Shown: piece after piece, positions 55,949-63,881 of the stretch
Numbering within the stretch: position 1 is the stretch's first letter
How the letters are laid out: every line of letters starts with the position of its first letter
From: Geodermatophilus marinus
GTDB taxonomy: Bacteria; Actinomycetota; Actinomycetes; Mycobacteriales; Geodermatophilaceae
NCBI RefSeq assembly: GCF_003428645.1
Contig: NZ_QVQH01000008.1
Span: 165,929-229,928 of the forward strand
DNA length: 64,000 nucleotides
Reading direction: 5' to 3'
Notes under the pieces: generated by a model
Seen by the model: only the letters and a program-made list of their open reading frames with translations
The model's database searches: none
Told to the model about the DNA's origin: nothing
Position numbers and translations under genes: made by a program

Positions 55949-57381
55949 GGCACATCGGTGCGGCCCCGCTGCAGGGGCCCGCCGCGAGCCTGCGAGCGGT
56001 GGGGGGCAGCGGGGTCCTCGAACTGCATCCCCGCCGCGACCCGGCGGTGGACGGCGAGCTGCTCGGCCAGCCCCGGGTGCACGGGGACGCCGTCCTCCAC
56101 CACGAACCGCCCGGCGACCACCGTGTGCCTGGCCGCGACCGGCCCGCAGCGCAGCCACGCCTCGACCGGGTCCGACAGCGCACCGGCGAAGCGGACCCCG
56201 TCCAGCGGCCAGACGGCGAGGTCCCCGCAGGCGCCCACCGACAGCTCGCCGATCTCGCCGGCCCGGCCCAGGCAGGCCGCGCCCCCGCGGGTGGCCATCT
56301 CCAGGGCGTCCCGGGCCGACATCGCGGCCGCCCCGTGCCGGAGCTTGCCCTGCAGCATCGCCGTCCGGGCCTCGAGCCAGAGCGACGCCGCGTCGGCCGA
56401 CGACGACCCGTCGACCCCCAACCCCACCGGCGACCCCGCGGCGCGCAGCTCGGCGACCGGCGCCAGCCCGCTGCCCAGGACCATGTTGGACGACGGGCAG
56501 TGCGCCACCCCCACCCGCGCCGCCCCCAGCCGGGTCACCTCGTCGGCGGAGGGCCACACCGCGTGGGCCAGCCACACCCGCTCGCCCAGCCAGCCGACGT
56601 CGGCCAGGTGGTCGACCGGGCGGCGGCCGAAGGTGGCCAGGCAGAACGCGTCCTCGTCGCGGGTCTCGGCGAGGTGGGTGTGCAGCCGGACGTCGAGGGA
56701 CTCGGCCAGCTCGGCGGTCCGGGTCATCAGCGCCGGGGAGACGCTGAACGGTGAGCAGGGCGCCAGCGCGACACGGACGAGGGCGTGCGGCGAGGGGTCG
56801 TGGTGCGCCGCCACCAGCCGCTGCGACTCGGCCAGGATCTCGTCGTCGTCCTGGACGACGGCGGCCGGTGGCAGCCCGCCGTCCTCCACCGACAGCGACA
56901 TCGAGCCGCGGGTCGGGTGGAACCGCACGCCCAGGTCGCGGGCCGCGGCCACCTCGGCGGCGACGAGGTCACCGGCGCCGCGCGGGTGCACGTACAGGTG
57001 GTCGGTCGAGGTGGTGCAGCCCGACAGCGCCAGCTCGGTGAGGCCGACCCACGCGCTGACGAAGGCCGCCTCCTCGTCCAGCCGGGCCCACAGCGGGTAG
57101 AGGGTGACCAGCCAGTCGAACAGCCCGCCGGTCAGCGCGGGCGCGTAGGCGCGGGTGAGGTTCTGGTACAGGTGGTGGTGGGTGTTCACCAGCCCCGGGG
57201 TGACCAGGCAGCCGCGGGCGTCCACCCGGCGGGCGGCCCGCGGCGCCGGGTCCCCGGGCCCGCCGACGCCGCTCACCACCCCGCCGGTCACCGCGACCCA
57301 GCCGCCGGCGAGCTCCCGGCGGCCGGCGTCCACGGTGGCCAGCAGCTCGGCGTCGTGCACGAGCAGGTCGGCGGTCCCCAT
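55945..57381 (-). CDS. 8-oxoguanine deaminase-type amidohydrolase
   Basis: 478 aa from ATG 57381 (ATG 57390 is an alternative). The ATZ/TRZ deaminase pattern is clear: TPGLVNTHHHLYQNLTRA (metal His pair), RLHTHLAETRDED, WLAHAVWPSADE and GVDGSSSADAASLWLE (Asp). NTHHHLYQNLTRAYAP with TSTDHLYVHPRG is characteristic of 8-oxoguanine deaminases/hydroxydechloroatrazine-type enzymes. About 24 C-terminal residues (EDPAAPHRSQARGG..) are encoded by a stem-loop repeat element and do not belong to the family. Neighbouring allantoicase and allantoinase genes support a purine catabolic role. Confidence 0.87.
   Translation of the reverse strand: MGTADLLVHDAELLATVDAGRRELAGGWVAVTGGVVSGVGGPGDPAPRAARRVDARGCLVTPGLVNTHHHLYQNLTRAYAPALTGGLFDWLVTLYPLWARLDEEAAFVSAWVGLTELALSGCTTSTDHLYVHPRGAGDLVAAEVAAARDLGVRFHPTRGSMSLSVEDGGLPPAAVVQDDDEILAESQRLVAAHHDPSPHALVRVALAPCSPFSVSPALMTRTAELAESLDVRLHTHLAETRDEDAFCLATFGRRPVDHLADVGWLGERVWLAHAVWPSADEVTRLGAARVGVAHCPSSNMVLGSGLAPVAELRAAGSPVGLGVDGSSSADAASLWLEARTAMLQGKLRHGAAAMSARDALEMATRGGAACLGRAGEIGELSVGACGDLAVWPLDGVRFAGALSDPVEAWLRCGPVAARHTVVAGRFVVEDGVPVHPGLAEQLAVHRRVAAGMQFEDPAAPHRSQARGGPLQRGRTDVP
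55964..56019 (-). repeat. stem-loop repeat, copy 5, lying inside an open reading frame
   Basis: CCCCGCTGC (55964-55972) pairs with GCAGCGGGG (56006-56014); the inner part holds CCGCGAGC..GCGAGCGG. On the minus strand it begins GAGGACCCC like the other copies, but here no stop codon precedes it, so it is translated as the tail of the amidohydrolase. Confidence 0.8.
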
Positions 57382-57425
57382 GGCGGGCATCCTGCCCGGC
57401 CGCGCCCGCACCGCTGCCACGCCGG

Positions 57426-57731
57426 TCACCCGACGGGCACGATCTCGAACTCGGCGGTGTCCTCGTCGACCGAGGCGACCCGGACGCGCAGGGTGCGCTC
57501 CTCGCCGGTCCCCGGGTCGACGGCGGTGCACTCGGTCGCGGCGTCGACCTCGGCCGCCAGGCCACCGTCGGGGCAGGAGACGTCGGCCGGGGCGTCGAAC
57601 TCGCCCTCCAGGGTGCGGGCGACCAGGTCCTCCAGCTCGGCCCGCTCGATGCCGGACCCGCAGCCGGCCAGGGCGAGGCAGAGCAGGGCGAGGGCAGCGA
57701 GCCGGCCGGGTCGGCGGGCGACGGGGGACAC
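57426..57731 (-). CDS. DUF4333 lipoprotein
   Basis: 101 aa from GTG 57731, which has AGGAG five bases upstream; the frame could extend to 57770 but without a ribosome-binding site. Signal peptide ending LALAGCGSG (lipidated Cys about residue 24). The domain IERAELEDLVARTLEGEF, VSCPDGGLAAEV, ATECTAVDPGTGEERTLRVRV matches DUF4333, with its conserved Cys pair. Function unknown; common in actinobacteria as a surface lipoprotein. Confidence 0.85.
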   Translation of the reverse strand: MSPVARRPGRLAALALLCLALAGCGSGIERAELEDLVARTLEGEFDAPADVSCPDGGLAAEVDAATECTAVDPGTGEERTLRVRVASVDEDTAEFEIVPVG

Positions 57732-57783
57732 GGGGGCTCCTGAGCGCGCGGAGGGGAGGGTGCGGGACACCGGCCGGCCGCCG

Positions 57784-58917
57784 TCAGCCGCCGAGGACCA
57801 GGCGGGCCACCGCGGGGGGCAGGTCGTCCCCCAGCGGCCGGGACCCGACGAGCCGCCCGGCCTCGGCGGCCGGCACGCCCGCAGCCTGCAGCACCTCGAT
57901 CGCCGGGACGTCGGGCAGCGCGTCGAACCAGCGCCGGCCCAGTGCCGCCCGGCCGGCCGGGGTGGGCCGGCCCCACAGCCGCAGCCGGGCCATGCCGCCG
58001 TCGGGGAAGACGTCGAGCCGCACCCGGTGCACCGCCGACCCGCTCGCCAGCGGGAACCGGTGCCGGGTGTCGGGCTGCAGCCGCGTCCGGGGCAGGACGA
58101 CGACGTCGCCGTCCGGGCCGCTCCCGGTCAGCGCCGCCGAGGCCGGTGCGTTGCCCAGGAACCAGGAGGTGTCGAGCTCGGCGAGGGTCACCACCCCCTC
58201 GCAGGCCAGCGCCAGCTCCACCCAGTCGTGGCCGTCGTCGCGGCGGCGGCGGGTCTCCCAGCCCTCGCCCATCGAGCGGGCCGGGCCGGGGGCGAGCAGC
58301 TGCTGCGGCCGGCCGTAGAACTCGTCGCTGACCCCGGTGACCAGGCCGCCGTTCTCCGTCGCCGCGAGGTCCACGGGCCCGGCGTCCAGCAGCCGCGGGT
58401 CGGGCAACGGCGTGCCGTGCACCCGCAGCCGGGCCACCCCGCCGTCGGGGTGGATGGTCAGCCGGACGTGCGTGACCCGCCGGTCGGGCTCGACGGGGAA
58501 CACGTTCGCGGTGTCACCGGCGAGGTCCGACAGCGGCACCAGCGGCCGCCAGTCGGCGCGCTGCAGCTCGGCCGGCGCCGGGTGGCCCTCGACCGCGGCG
58601 CCCTCCACCGACGCCCGGGGCGGGAAGTTGCCGGTGAAGTGCGCGGTGTCGACCACCACGGCGGCCACGACGCCCGGCGCGCCGAGCCGCACCACCGCCC
58701 GGTCGCTGCCGGGCGACCGGCGGCGGCGGGTCTCCCAGCCGTCGTACTCCTTGCCGTGGTGCCCGAAGTCGCCGCGGGCCTGCGGCGGGTGCGGCAGCAG
58801 CAGGTTCTCCTTGGCGGCGAAGAACTCGTCGTCGGCGGCGACGACGGCACCGCCCAGGGCGCGGGAGGCGAGGTCGGGCAGCCGGGTGGGGTCGGCCGGC
58901 CGGGCGGGGTCGGTCAT
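57784..58917 (-). CDS. alc: allantoicase
   Basis: Hydrolyses allantoate to ureidoglycolate and urea, 377 aa. Two homologous jelly-roll halves are visible, each with a DEFF/DEFY entry (VVAADDEFFAAKENLL; VTGVSDEFYGRPQQLL), a GWETRRRR strand and a DTAHFTGNFPP or DTSWFLGNAPA loop. The C-terminal ~60 residues form an added helical tail. It follows allB with a 92-bp gap on the minus strand. Confidence 0.93.
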   Translation of the reverse strand: MTDPARPADPTRLPDLASRALGGAVVAADDEFFAAKENLLLPHPPQARGDFGHHGKEYDGWETRRRRSPGSDRAVVRLGAPGVVAAVVVDTAHFTGNFPPRASVEGAAVEGHPAPAELQRADWRPLVPLSDLAGDTANVFPVEPDRRVTHVRLTIHPDGGVARLRVHGTPLPDPRLLDAGPVDLAATENGGLVTGVSDEFYGRPQQLLAPGPARSMGEGWETRRRRDDGHDWVELALACEGVVTLAELDTSWFLGNAPASAALTGSGPDGDVVVLPRTRLQPDTRHRFPLASGSAVHRVRLDVFPDGGMARLRLWGRPTPAGRAALGRRWFDALPDVPAIEVLQAAGVPAAEAGRLVGSRPLGDDLPPAVARLVLGG

Positions 58918-59009
58918 CGGGCTCCTCGGTGCGGGGGGAGTCACTCTGGCACGGCCGGGGGCCGGTGGTCGCCGTCCCGCCCCGGCCCGTCGCGCGGGCG
59001 GCCCGGGGC

Positions 59010-60323
59010 TCAGGGCACCCCGCGGCGGAGCAGCCGGCCGCGGGGTGCCCCGTCGACCGGCTCGCCCCGCAGCCACGTCCGGCGGACCGCCCCGGTGACC
59101 CTGCGCCCGGCGTAGGGCGTGACCGGGTGGCGGTGCAGCAGGGTGGTGACCGTCCACCGCTCCTCGGGCGCGAAGGCCACCAGGTCGGCGTCCCGGCCCA
59201 CGGCGATCACCCCCTTGCCCGGCAGCCCGGCCAGCCGGGCCGGGGCCTCGGCCATCCAGCGGGCCAGGTGCCCGAGGGTGAGCCCGCGCGCCCGCGCGCC
59301 CGTCCACACCACCGGGAGCGCGACCTGCAGCGAGGCGATGCCGCCCCAGGCCAGCCCGAAGTCGCCCACGTCGAGGCGCTTGAGCTCCGGGGTGCACGGC
59401 GAGTGGTCGCTGACCACCAGCTCGACGTCGTCGTCGGCCAGCGCCGCCCACAGCGCCTCCCGGTGCGCGGCCTCCCGGATGGGCGGGCAGCACTTGAACG
59501 ACGTCGCCCCGTCGGGCACCTCCTCGGCGGCGAAGGTCAGGTAGTGCGGGCAGGTCTCGGCGCTGACCCGCACGCCCTCGGCCCGGGCCCGGCGCAGCAG
59601 TGGCAGGGCGTCGGCGTCGGCCAGGTGGACGACGTGCACCCGCGCCCCCGTCTCCCGGGCCGCGGCCACCAGCCGGCCGATCGCGGTCTCCTCCGCCGCG
59701 GCGGGGCGGGAGGCGAGGAAGGCCGCGTAGCTGGTGCCCGCCGGTGGCGGCGCGGCGGCGACGACCCGGTCGTCCTCGCAGTGGGCGACGAGCAGCCCGT
59801 CGGCGGCGGCCACCTCGGCCAGGGCGGCGCGCAGTCCCGCGTCGTCCAGCGGCGGGAACTCCGGGACGCCGGAGTCGAGCAGGAAGCACTTGACGCCGAC
59901 CACCCCGGCCGCGTGCAGCGGCCGCACCTGGTCGGCGTTGCCCGGCACCGCCCCGCCCCAGAACGCGACGTCGACGGCCACCTGGCCCTCGGCGGCCCGC
60001 CGTTTCACGTGCAACGCCTCGACGGAGGTCGTCGGGGGGACGGAGTTCAGCGGCATGTCCACGATCGTGGTGACGCCCCCCGCGGCAGCGGCCCGCGTCG
60101 CGGAGGCGAACCCCTCCCACTCGGTGCGGCCCGGCTCGTTGACGTGCACGTGGCTGTCCACGAGGCCGGGCAGCAGCACCTCGTCGTCGGGCAGGGTGAG
60201 CGCTCCCGGCGGCGCGTCGTCGAAGGCGGTGACCGCCGTGATCCGGCCGCCGGCGGTGTGCACGGCCGCCGGCCGCTCCCCCTCGGGCGTGACCACGCGC
60301 CGGGCGCGGACGACGAGCGTCAC
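59010..60323 (-). CDS. allB: allantoinase
   Basis: Opens the hydantoin ring of allantoin to allantoate, 437 aa, GTG start. Binuclear-metal dihydroorotase-like motifs: LLPGLVDSHVHVNEPGRTEWEGF, GVVGVKCFLLDSG (carbamylated Lys), LVAHCEDD, VHVVHLADADALPLL, VSAETCPHYLTF and LVVSDHSPCTPEL. It pairs with the allantoicase gene downstream. The GTG overlaps the stop of a short frame at 60320-60454 (GTGA). Confidence 0.94.
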   Translation of the reverse strand: MTLVVRARRVVTPEGERPAAVHTAGGRITAVTAFDDAPPGALTLPDDEVLLPGLVDSHVHVNEPGRTEWEGFASATRAAAAGGVTTIVDMPLNSVPPTTSVEALHVKRRAAEGQVAVDVAFWGGAVPGNADQVRPLHAAGVVGVKCFLLDSGVPEFPPLDDAGLRAALAEVAAADGLLVAHCEDDRVVAAAPPPAGTSYAAFLASRPAAAEETAIGRLVAAARETGARVHVVHLADADALPLLRRARAEGVRVSAETCPHYLTFAAEEVPDGATSFKCCPPIREAAHREALWAALADDDVELVVSDHSPCTPELKRLDVGDFGLAWGGIASLQVALPVVWTGARARGLTLGHLARWMAEAPARLAGLPGKGVIAVGRDADLVAFAPEERWTVTTLLHRHPVTPYAGRRVTGAVRRTWLRGEPVDGAPRGRLLRRGVP

Positions 60324-60611
60324 GCGACCTCATCCCCCGCGCCGGCGCCCGGCCCGGAGAGCGCGGCGGTGACGCGGTGCAGGCGGTCGTCCCCGGCGGT
60401 GGCCACCCAGCCCCCGGGCAGCGGCAGCCGGACGGTGTCGTCCGCGGTCAGCACACCCGCAGCCTGCCCCACGTGCGCCGGGGACGCGGAGGCGCGGGGT
60501 CACACCGGCGCCGACCGGGCCGGCGCGCCCGGGCCCAGGTCGACGGTGGTGTGCAGCAGCGGCCGCCCGGCCCGCACCACCCGTGTCGTGGCGGTCCACC
60601 GGCCGGGCCGC
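60320..60611 (-). pseudogene. gene remnant with in-frame stop, possibly the C terminus of UreD
   Basis: One reading frame runs from just after the epoxide hydrolase stop to the allB start, broken by a single TGA. The first part reads WTATTRVVRAGRPLLHTTVD then LGPGAPARSAPV and stop; the second continues in the same frame, AGVLTADDTVRLPLPGGW then VATAGDDRLHRVTAALSG. This cadence resembles the end of urease accessory protein UreD, which would fit beside urea-producing allantoicase, but the match is from memory only. Alternatively the second part is a 44-codon gene starting at GTG 60454 and coupled to allB. Confidence 0.35.
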
Positions 60612-61745
60612 TCAGCGCAGCGGCCGGAAGAACTCCCGGACGTCGGCGACGAGCAGCCCGGGCTGCTCCATCGCGGCGAAGTGCCCGCCCCGCTCGTGCT
60701 CCCGCCACAGCCGCAGGTCGGAGTACTGGCCGGCCACCCACGCGCGGGTGGGCTGGTAGATGTCCGCGGGGAACAGCGACACCCCCGCGGGGACGGCGAC
60801 CACCGGGAGCCGCGCGGCCGGGTCGCGGGCCATCTCCCAGTACATGCGGGCCGAGGACGTCGCCGAGCGGGTGAACCAGTACGTGGCGACGTGGTCGAGG
60901 ATGCGGTCCGGCCCGAGCAGCCCGACGGGGTCCCCGTCGCTGTCGGTCCACGACCAGAACTTCTCCAGCACCCACGCGCACTGGCCGGCCGGGGAGTCGG
61001 ACAGCCCGTAGCCGAGGGTCTGCGGGCGGGTCCGCTGCTGCTGGTTGTACGCGGAGTCCGCGGACCGGTAGTACCGCTCGCGGTCCAGCGCCCGCTGCTC
61101 GCGCGGGTCCGGGTCGGTCAGCCCCGCCGGCGCCGGGTTGACCGCCATGTTCACGTGCACGCCCACCACGCGGTCGGGGTGCCGGGCGCCGAGGTTGGCC
61201 GAGACCAGGGCGCCGATGTCGCCGCCCTGCGCGCCGAACCGCTCGTACCCCAGGCGGGCCATCACCTCGGCCCACGCGTCGGCGGTCCGGGTCAGGCCCC
61301 ACCCGGAGGCGGCCGGCTTGCCGCTCCACCCGAACCCGGGCAGCGAGGGGACGACGACGTGGAAGGCGTCGGCCGGGTCCTCGGGCTCGGTCAGCGGGCC
61401 GAGGACGTCGAGGAACTCGAACACCGACCCCGGCCAGCCGTGCGTGAGCACCAGGGGGAGCGCGTCCTCGTGCGGCGACCGGACATGCAGCAGGTGGAGG
61501 GGCAGGCCGTCGACCTCGGTGACGACCTGGGCGCGGGCGCCGAGCAGCCCGACCCGGGCGGGCCAGTCGTACCCCGAGGCCCAGTACCCGCAGAGGTCCT
61601 GCACCGCGTGCAGCGGCACCCCCTGGGACCAGTCGTCGACGGTGGCCGGGTCCGGCCACCGGGTGGCCGCCAGCCGGCGCCGCAGGTCCGCCACGTCCGC
61701 CGCGAGGACCTCGATCCGGAAGGGGCGGAGGGCGCGGTCGGCCAT
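60612..61745 (-). CDS. epoxide hydrolase (alpha/beta hydrolase with EHN domain)
   Basis: 377 aa from ATG 61745. The N-terminal epoxide-hydrolase helical domain (FRIEVLAADVADLRRRLAATRWPD) precedes the alpha/beta core: oxyanion HGWPGSVFEF, nucleophile Asp in FGAQGGDIGALVSANLG, cap region LGYGLSDSPAGQCAW with catalytic-type Tyr, and the base His in RGGHFAAMEQP. Juvenile-hormone/microsomal epoxide hydrolase type. Divergent from the GntR operon across 101 bp. Confidence 0.92.
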   Translation of the reverse strand: MADRALRPFRIEVLAADVADLRRRLAATRWPDPATVDDWSQGVPLHAVQDLCGYWASGYDWPARVGLLGARAQVVTEVDGLPLHLLHVRSPHEDALPLVLTHGWPGSVFEFLDVLGPLTEPEDPADAFHVVVPSLPGFGWSGKPAASGWGLTRTADAWAEVMARLGYERFGAQGGDIGALVSANLGARHPDRVVGVHVNMAVNPAPAGLTDPDPREQRALDRERYYRSADSAYNQQQRTRPQTLGYGLSDSPAGQCAWVLEKFWSWTDSDGDPVGLLGPDRILDHVATYWFTRSATSSARMYWEMARDPAARLPVVAVPAGVSLFPADIYQPTRAWVAGQYSDLRLWREHERGGHFAAMEQPGLLVADVREFFRPLR

Positions 61746-61790
61746 ACCGGTCACCGTAGGGCTTGCCGCGCGACCGCCGAAGGTCCTACG

Positions 61791-61812
61791 GTTAGTTACA
61801 TGAGTAGTGAAC
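61791..61812. promoter_or_regulatory. candidate GntR/YtrA operator
   Basis: Gapped dyad GTT-N3-TAC-N4-GTA-N3-AAC within an unusually AT-rich patch between the divergent epoxide hydrolase and GntR genes, 35 bp upstream of the GntR start. YtrA-type regulators bind similar GT-rich dyads and repress their own ABC operon. Confidence 0.55.
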
Positions 61813-61846
61813 CCAGGAACCGGGGAGCCACCTCCCGGGACCGGGC

Positions 61847-62209
61847 GTGAACGACGAGGGCGGCCCGATCTTCCGGCAGGTCGCCACCCTCGTCGAGAAC
61901 GCGATCGTCGACGGCTCCCTCGCCGAGGAGAGCCAGGCCCCCTCGTCCAACGAGCTGGCCGCCTTCCACCGCATCAACCCCGCGACCGCCGCCAAGGGAC
62001 TCAACCAGCTGGTGGCCGACGGGGTGCTCTACAAGAGACGAGGAGTCGGGATGTTCGTCGCCCCGGGCGCCCGCGAGCAGGTGCTCAAGCGCCGCCGCAG
62101 CGAGTTCGCCGACCAGTACGTCCGCCCGCTGATGGCCGAGGCGCACAAGCTCGGCATCCCCGCCCGCGAGCTCGCCGCCATGATCGACCGCTGGGAGGGC
62201 TCGCGGTGA
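61847..62209 (+). CDS. GntR family regulator, YtrA subfamily
   Basis: 120 aa, GTG start. The winged helix is clear: PIFRQVATLVENAIVDGSLA, SSNELAAFHRINPATAAKGLNQLVADGVLYKRRGVGMFV. The short C-terminal helical tail, with no effector domain, is typical of YtrA. It is coupled by GTGA to the ABC ATPase gene, the usual YtrA arrangement, and probably represses the operon through the upstream dyad. Confidence 0.93.
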   Translation: MNDEGGPIFRQVATLVENAIVDGSLAEESQAPSSNELAAFHRINPATAAKGLNQLVADGVLYKRRGVGMFVAPGAREQVLKRRRSEFADQYVRPLMAEAHKLGIPARELAAMIDRWEGSR

Positions 62210-63120
62210 CCGCCGTCGCCCGCGTTCGCGACGTGACGATGCGCTTCCGGGACCACACCGCGCTCGACTCCCTGAGCACCGGCATCGAGCAGGACGCCAT
62301 CACCGGGCTGCTGGGGCGCAACGGCGCGGGGAAGACGACGTTGATGCAGCTGCTCACCGGGCACCGGGTGCCCACGAGCGGCAGCGTCGAGGTCTTCGGC
62401 GCCGCGCCCTACGAGAACGACGCGGTGCTCAGCCGGACCTGCTTCGTCAAGGAGGGGCAGCGCTACCCGGACCACTTCCGCGTCCGCGACGCGCTCGCGG
62501 CGGCCGCTGCGGTCTTCCCGCGGTGGGACGCGGACCTCGCCGCCCGGCTGGTGGCCGACTTCGACCTCCCGCCGGACCGGGCGATCCGGAAGCTGTCCCG
62601 GGGCATGAACTCGGCGGTCGGCATCGTGATCGGCCTCGCCTCCCGCGCGCCCCTCACGCTCTTCGACGAGCCCTACCTGGGGCTCGACGCCGTCGCCCGC
62701 CAGCTCTTCTACGACCGGCTGCTCGCCGACTACGCCGAGCACCCGCGCAGCGTCATCCTCTCGACGCACCTGATCGAGGAGATCAGCGACCTCCTGGAGC
62801 GCGTGCTGCTCATCGACCGGGGCCGCCTGCTGCTGGACACCGACGCGGAGAGCGTGCGCGACAGCGCGGTGACGGTGACCGGCCCGGCCGACCGCGTCCG
62901 CAGCCTCGCCGCCGACCACGAGCTCCTGCACGCCGAGACCCTCGGACCGCACGGTCGCGCCGTGGTCCGGCTCCGTCCCGGCACGGACCTCGACGACGTC
63001 CGGACGGCCGGACTGACGCCCGAGCCGACGAGCCTGCAGCAGCTCGTCGTCGCCCTGAGCCTGCACACGTCCGGCGCCGGAGCCGGCGCCCCGACCGACC
63101 TCGAGGAGGTCTCCCGGTGA
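62206..63120 (+). CDS. ABC transporter ATP-binding protein (YtrB/BcrA-like)
   Basis: 304 aa, GTG overlapping the gntR stop. Walker A is GLLGRNGAGKTT, Q-loop region CFVKEGQRYPDH, signature LSRGMNSAVGIVIGLA, Walker B LTLFDEPYLGLD and H-loop STHLIEEI. The C-terminal accessory domain (VTVTGPADRVRSLAADH) is typical of drug-exporter ATPases. Works with the downstream permease; antibiotic- or lipid-related export is likely from the family. Confidence 0.92.
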   Translation: MTAVARVRDVTMRFRDHTALDSLSTGIEQDAITGLLGRNGAGKTTLMQLLTGHRVPTSGSVEVFGAAPYENDAVLSRTCFVKEGQRYPDHFRVRDALAAAAAVFPRWDADLAARLVADFDLPPDRAIRKLSRGMNSAVGIVIGLASRAPLTLFDEPYLGLDAVARQLFYDRLLADYAEHPRSVILSTHLIEEISDLLERVLLIDRGRLLLDTDAESVRDSAVTVTGPADRVRSLAADHELLHAETLGPHGRAVVRLRPGTDLDDVRTAGLTPEPTSLQQLVVALSLHTSGAGAGAPTDLEEVSR

Positions 63121-63815
63121 ACCGCGTCCTCGTTGCCGCGCGCCTGCACCTGCCGCACTCGCAGCTGACCTTCGGCATCCCCTGGCTGGTCGTCCTGGCC
63201 AGCTTCGCCGTCAACTACGCGCTGTGGGCGGTGGCCGACATCGGCGCCGAGAGCCCGGACGCCTGGACGGGCGGGCTCTTCTCGCTGTACGCCGTCCTCT
63301 TCTTCACCTACGTCGCGGCGTTCACCCAGCTCCTGCCCTTCGCCATGGGCATCAGCCTGGGCCGGCGCACCTTCTACCTGGGCACCGTGCTGGTGGCCTG
63401 CGTCCAGGCCGTGGCCTTCTCCCTCGCGCTGACGGTGCTGGCGGCCGTGGAGCGGGTCACCGACGGCTGGGGCGTGCGGCTCGCCTTCTGGGCGCCGCCG
63501 CCGCTGGCGGTCGACGACCACCTGCTCCAGGTGCTCGTGTACCTGGGCCCGATGCTCGCCTCCATCGCCGTGGGCGTGGGCAGCGGCGTGGTCGTCAAGC
63601 GCTGGGGCGCCTCGGGGGCGTGGACGCTGGTGATCGGGGTCCTGCTGCTCGCCGGCGCGTCCGCCGTGCTCGTCACCGGTCTGGAGGGCTGGGCGGCCGT
63701 CGGGCGCTGGCTCGTCGACCGGACGCTGCTGCAGCTGGCGTTCGTCGGGCCCGCGCTCGTCGCCGTCGCCGTCGCCGCCCTCTCCTGGCTGGGGCTGCGC
63801 CGGGTCGTGCCCTGA
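63117..63815 (+). CDS. ABC transporter membrane protein
   Basis: 232 aa, six predicted TM helices, GTG overlapping the ATPase stop (GTGA). The helices run IPWLVVLASFAVNYALWAV, LFSLYAVLFFTYVAAFTQLL, TVLVACVQAVAFSLALTVL, VLVYLGPMLASIAVGVGSG and two more. GISLGRRTFYLGTVLVA resembles the coupling region of ABC2-type permeases. Third gene of the GntR-ABC-permease operon, followed by a strong hairpin. Confidence 0.87.
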   Translation: MNRVLVAARLHLPHSQLTFGIPWLVVLASFAVNYALWAVADIGAESPDAWTGGLFSLYAVLFFTYVAAFTQLLPFAMGISLGRRTFYLGTVLVACVQAVAFSLALTVLAAVERVTDGWGVRLAFWAPPPLAVDDHLLQVLVYLGPMLASIAVGVGSGVVVKRWGASGAWTLVIGVLLLAGASAVLVTGLEGWAAVGRWLVDRTLLQLAFVGPALVAVAVAALSWLGLRRVVP

Positions 63816-63831
63816 CGCGCCGGCAGGCATG

Positions 63832-63872
63832 CGGAACGGGGGTCGGAGCGGCATGCTCCGACCCCCGTTCCG
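63832..63872. terminator. bidirectional terminator between ABC operon and rRNA operon
   Basis: CGGAACGGGGGTCGGAGC (63832-63849) and GCTCCGACCCCCGTTCCG (63855-63872) form a perfect 18-bp stem with a 5-nt loop. It lies 10 nt downstream of the 5S rRNA 3' end on the minus strand and 17 nt after the ABC permease stop on the plus strand, so it can stop both transcripts. Confidence 0.88.
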
Positions 63873-63881
63873 GGAATGGTT

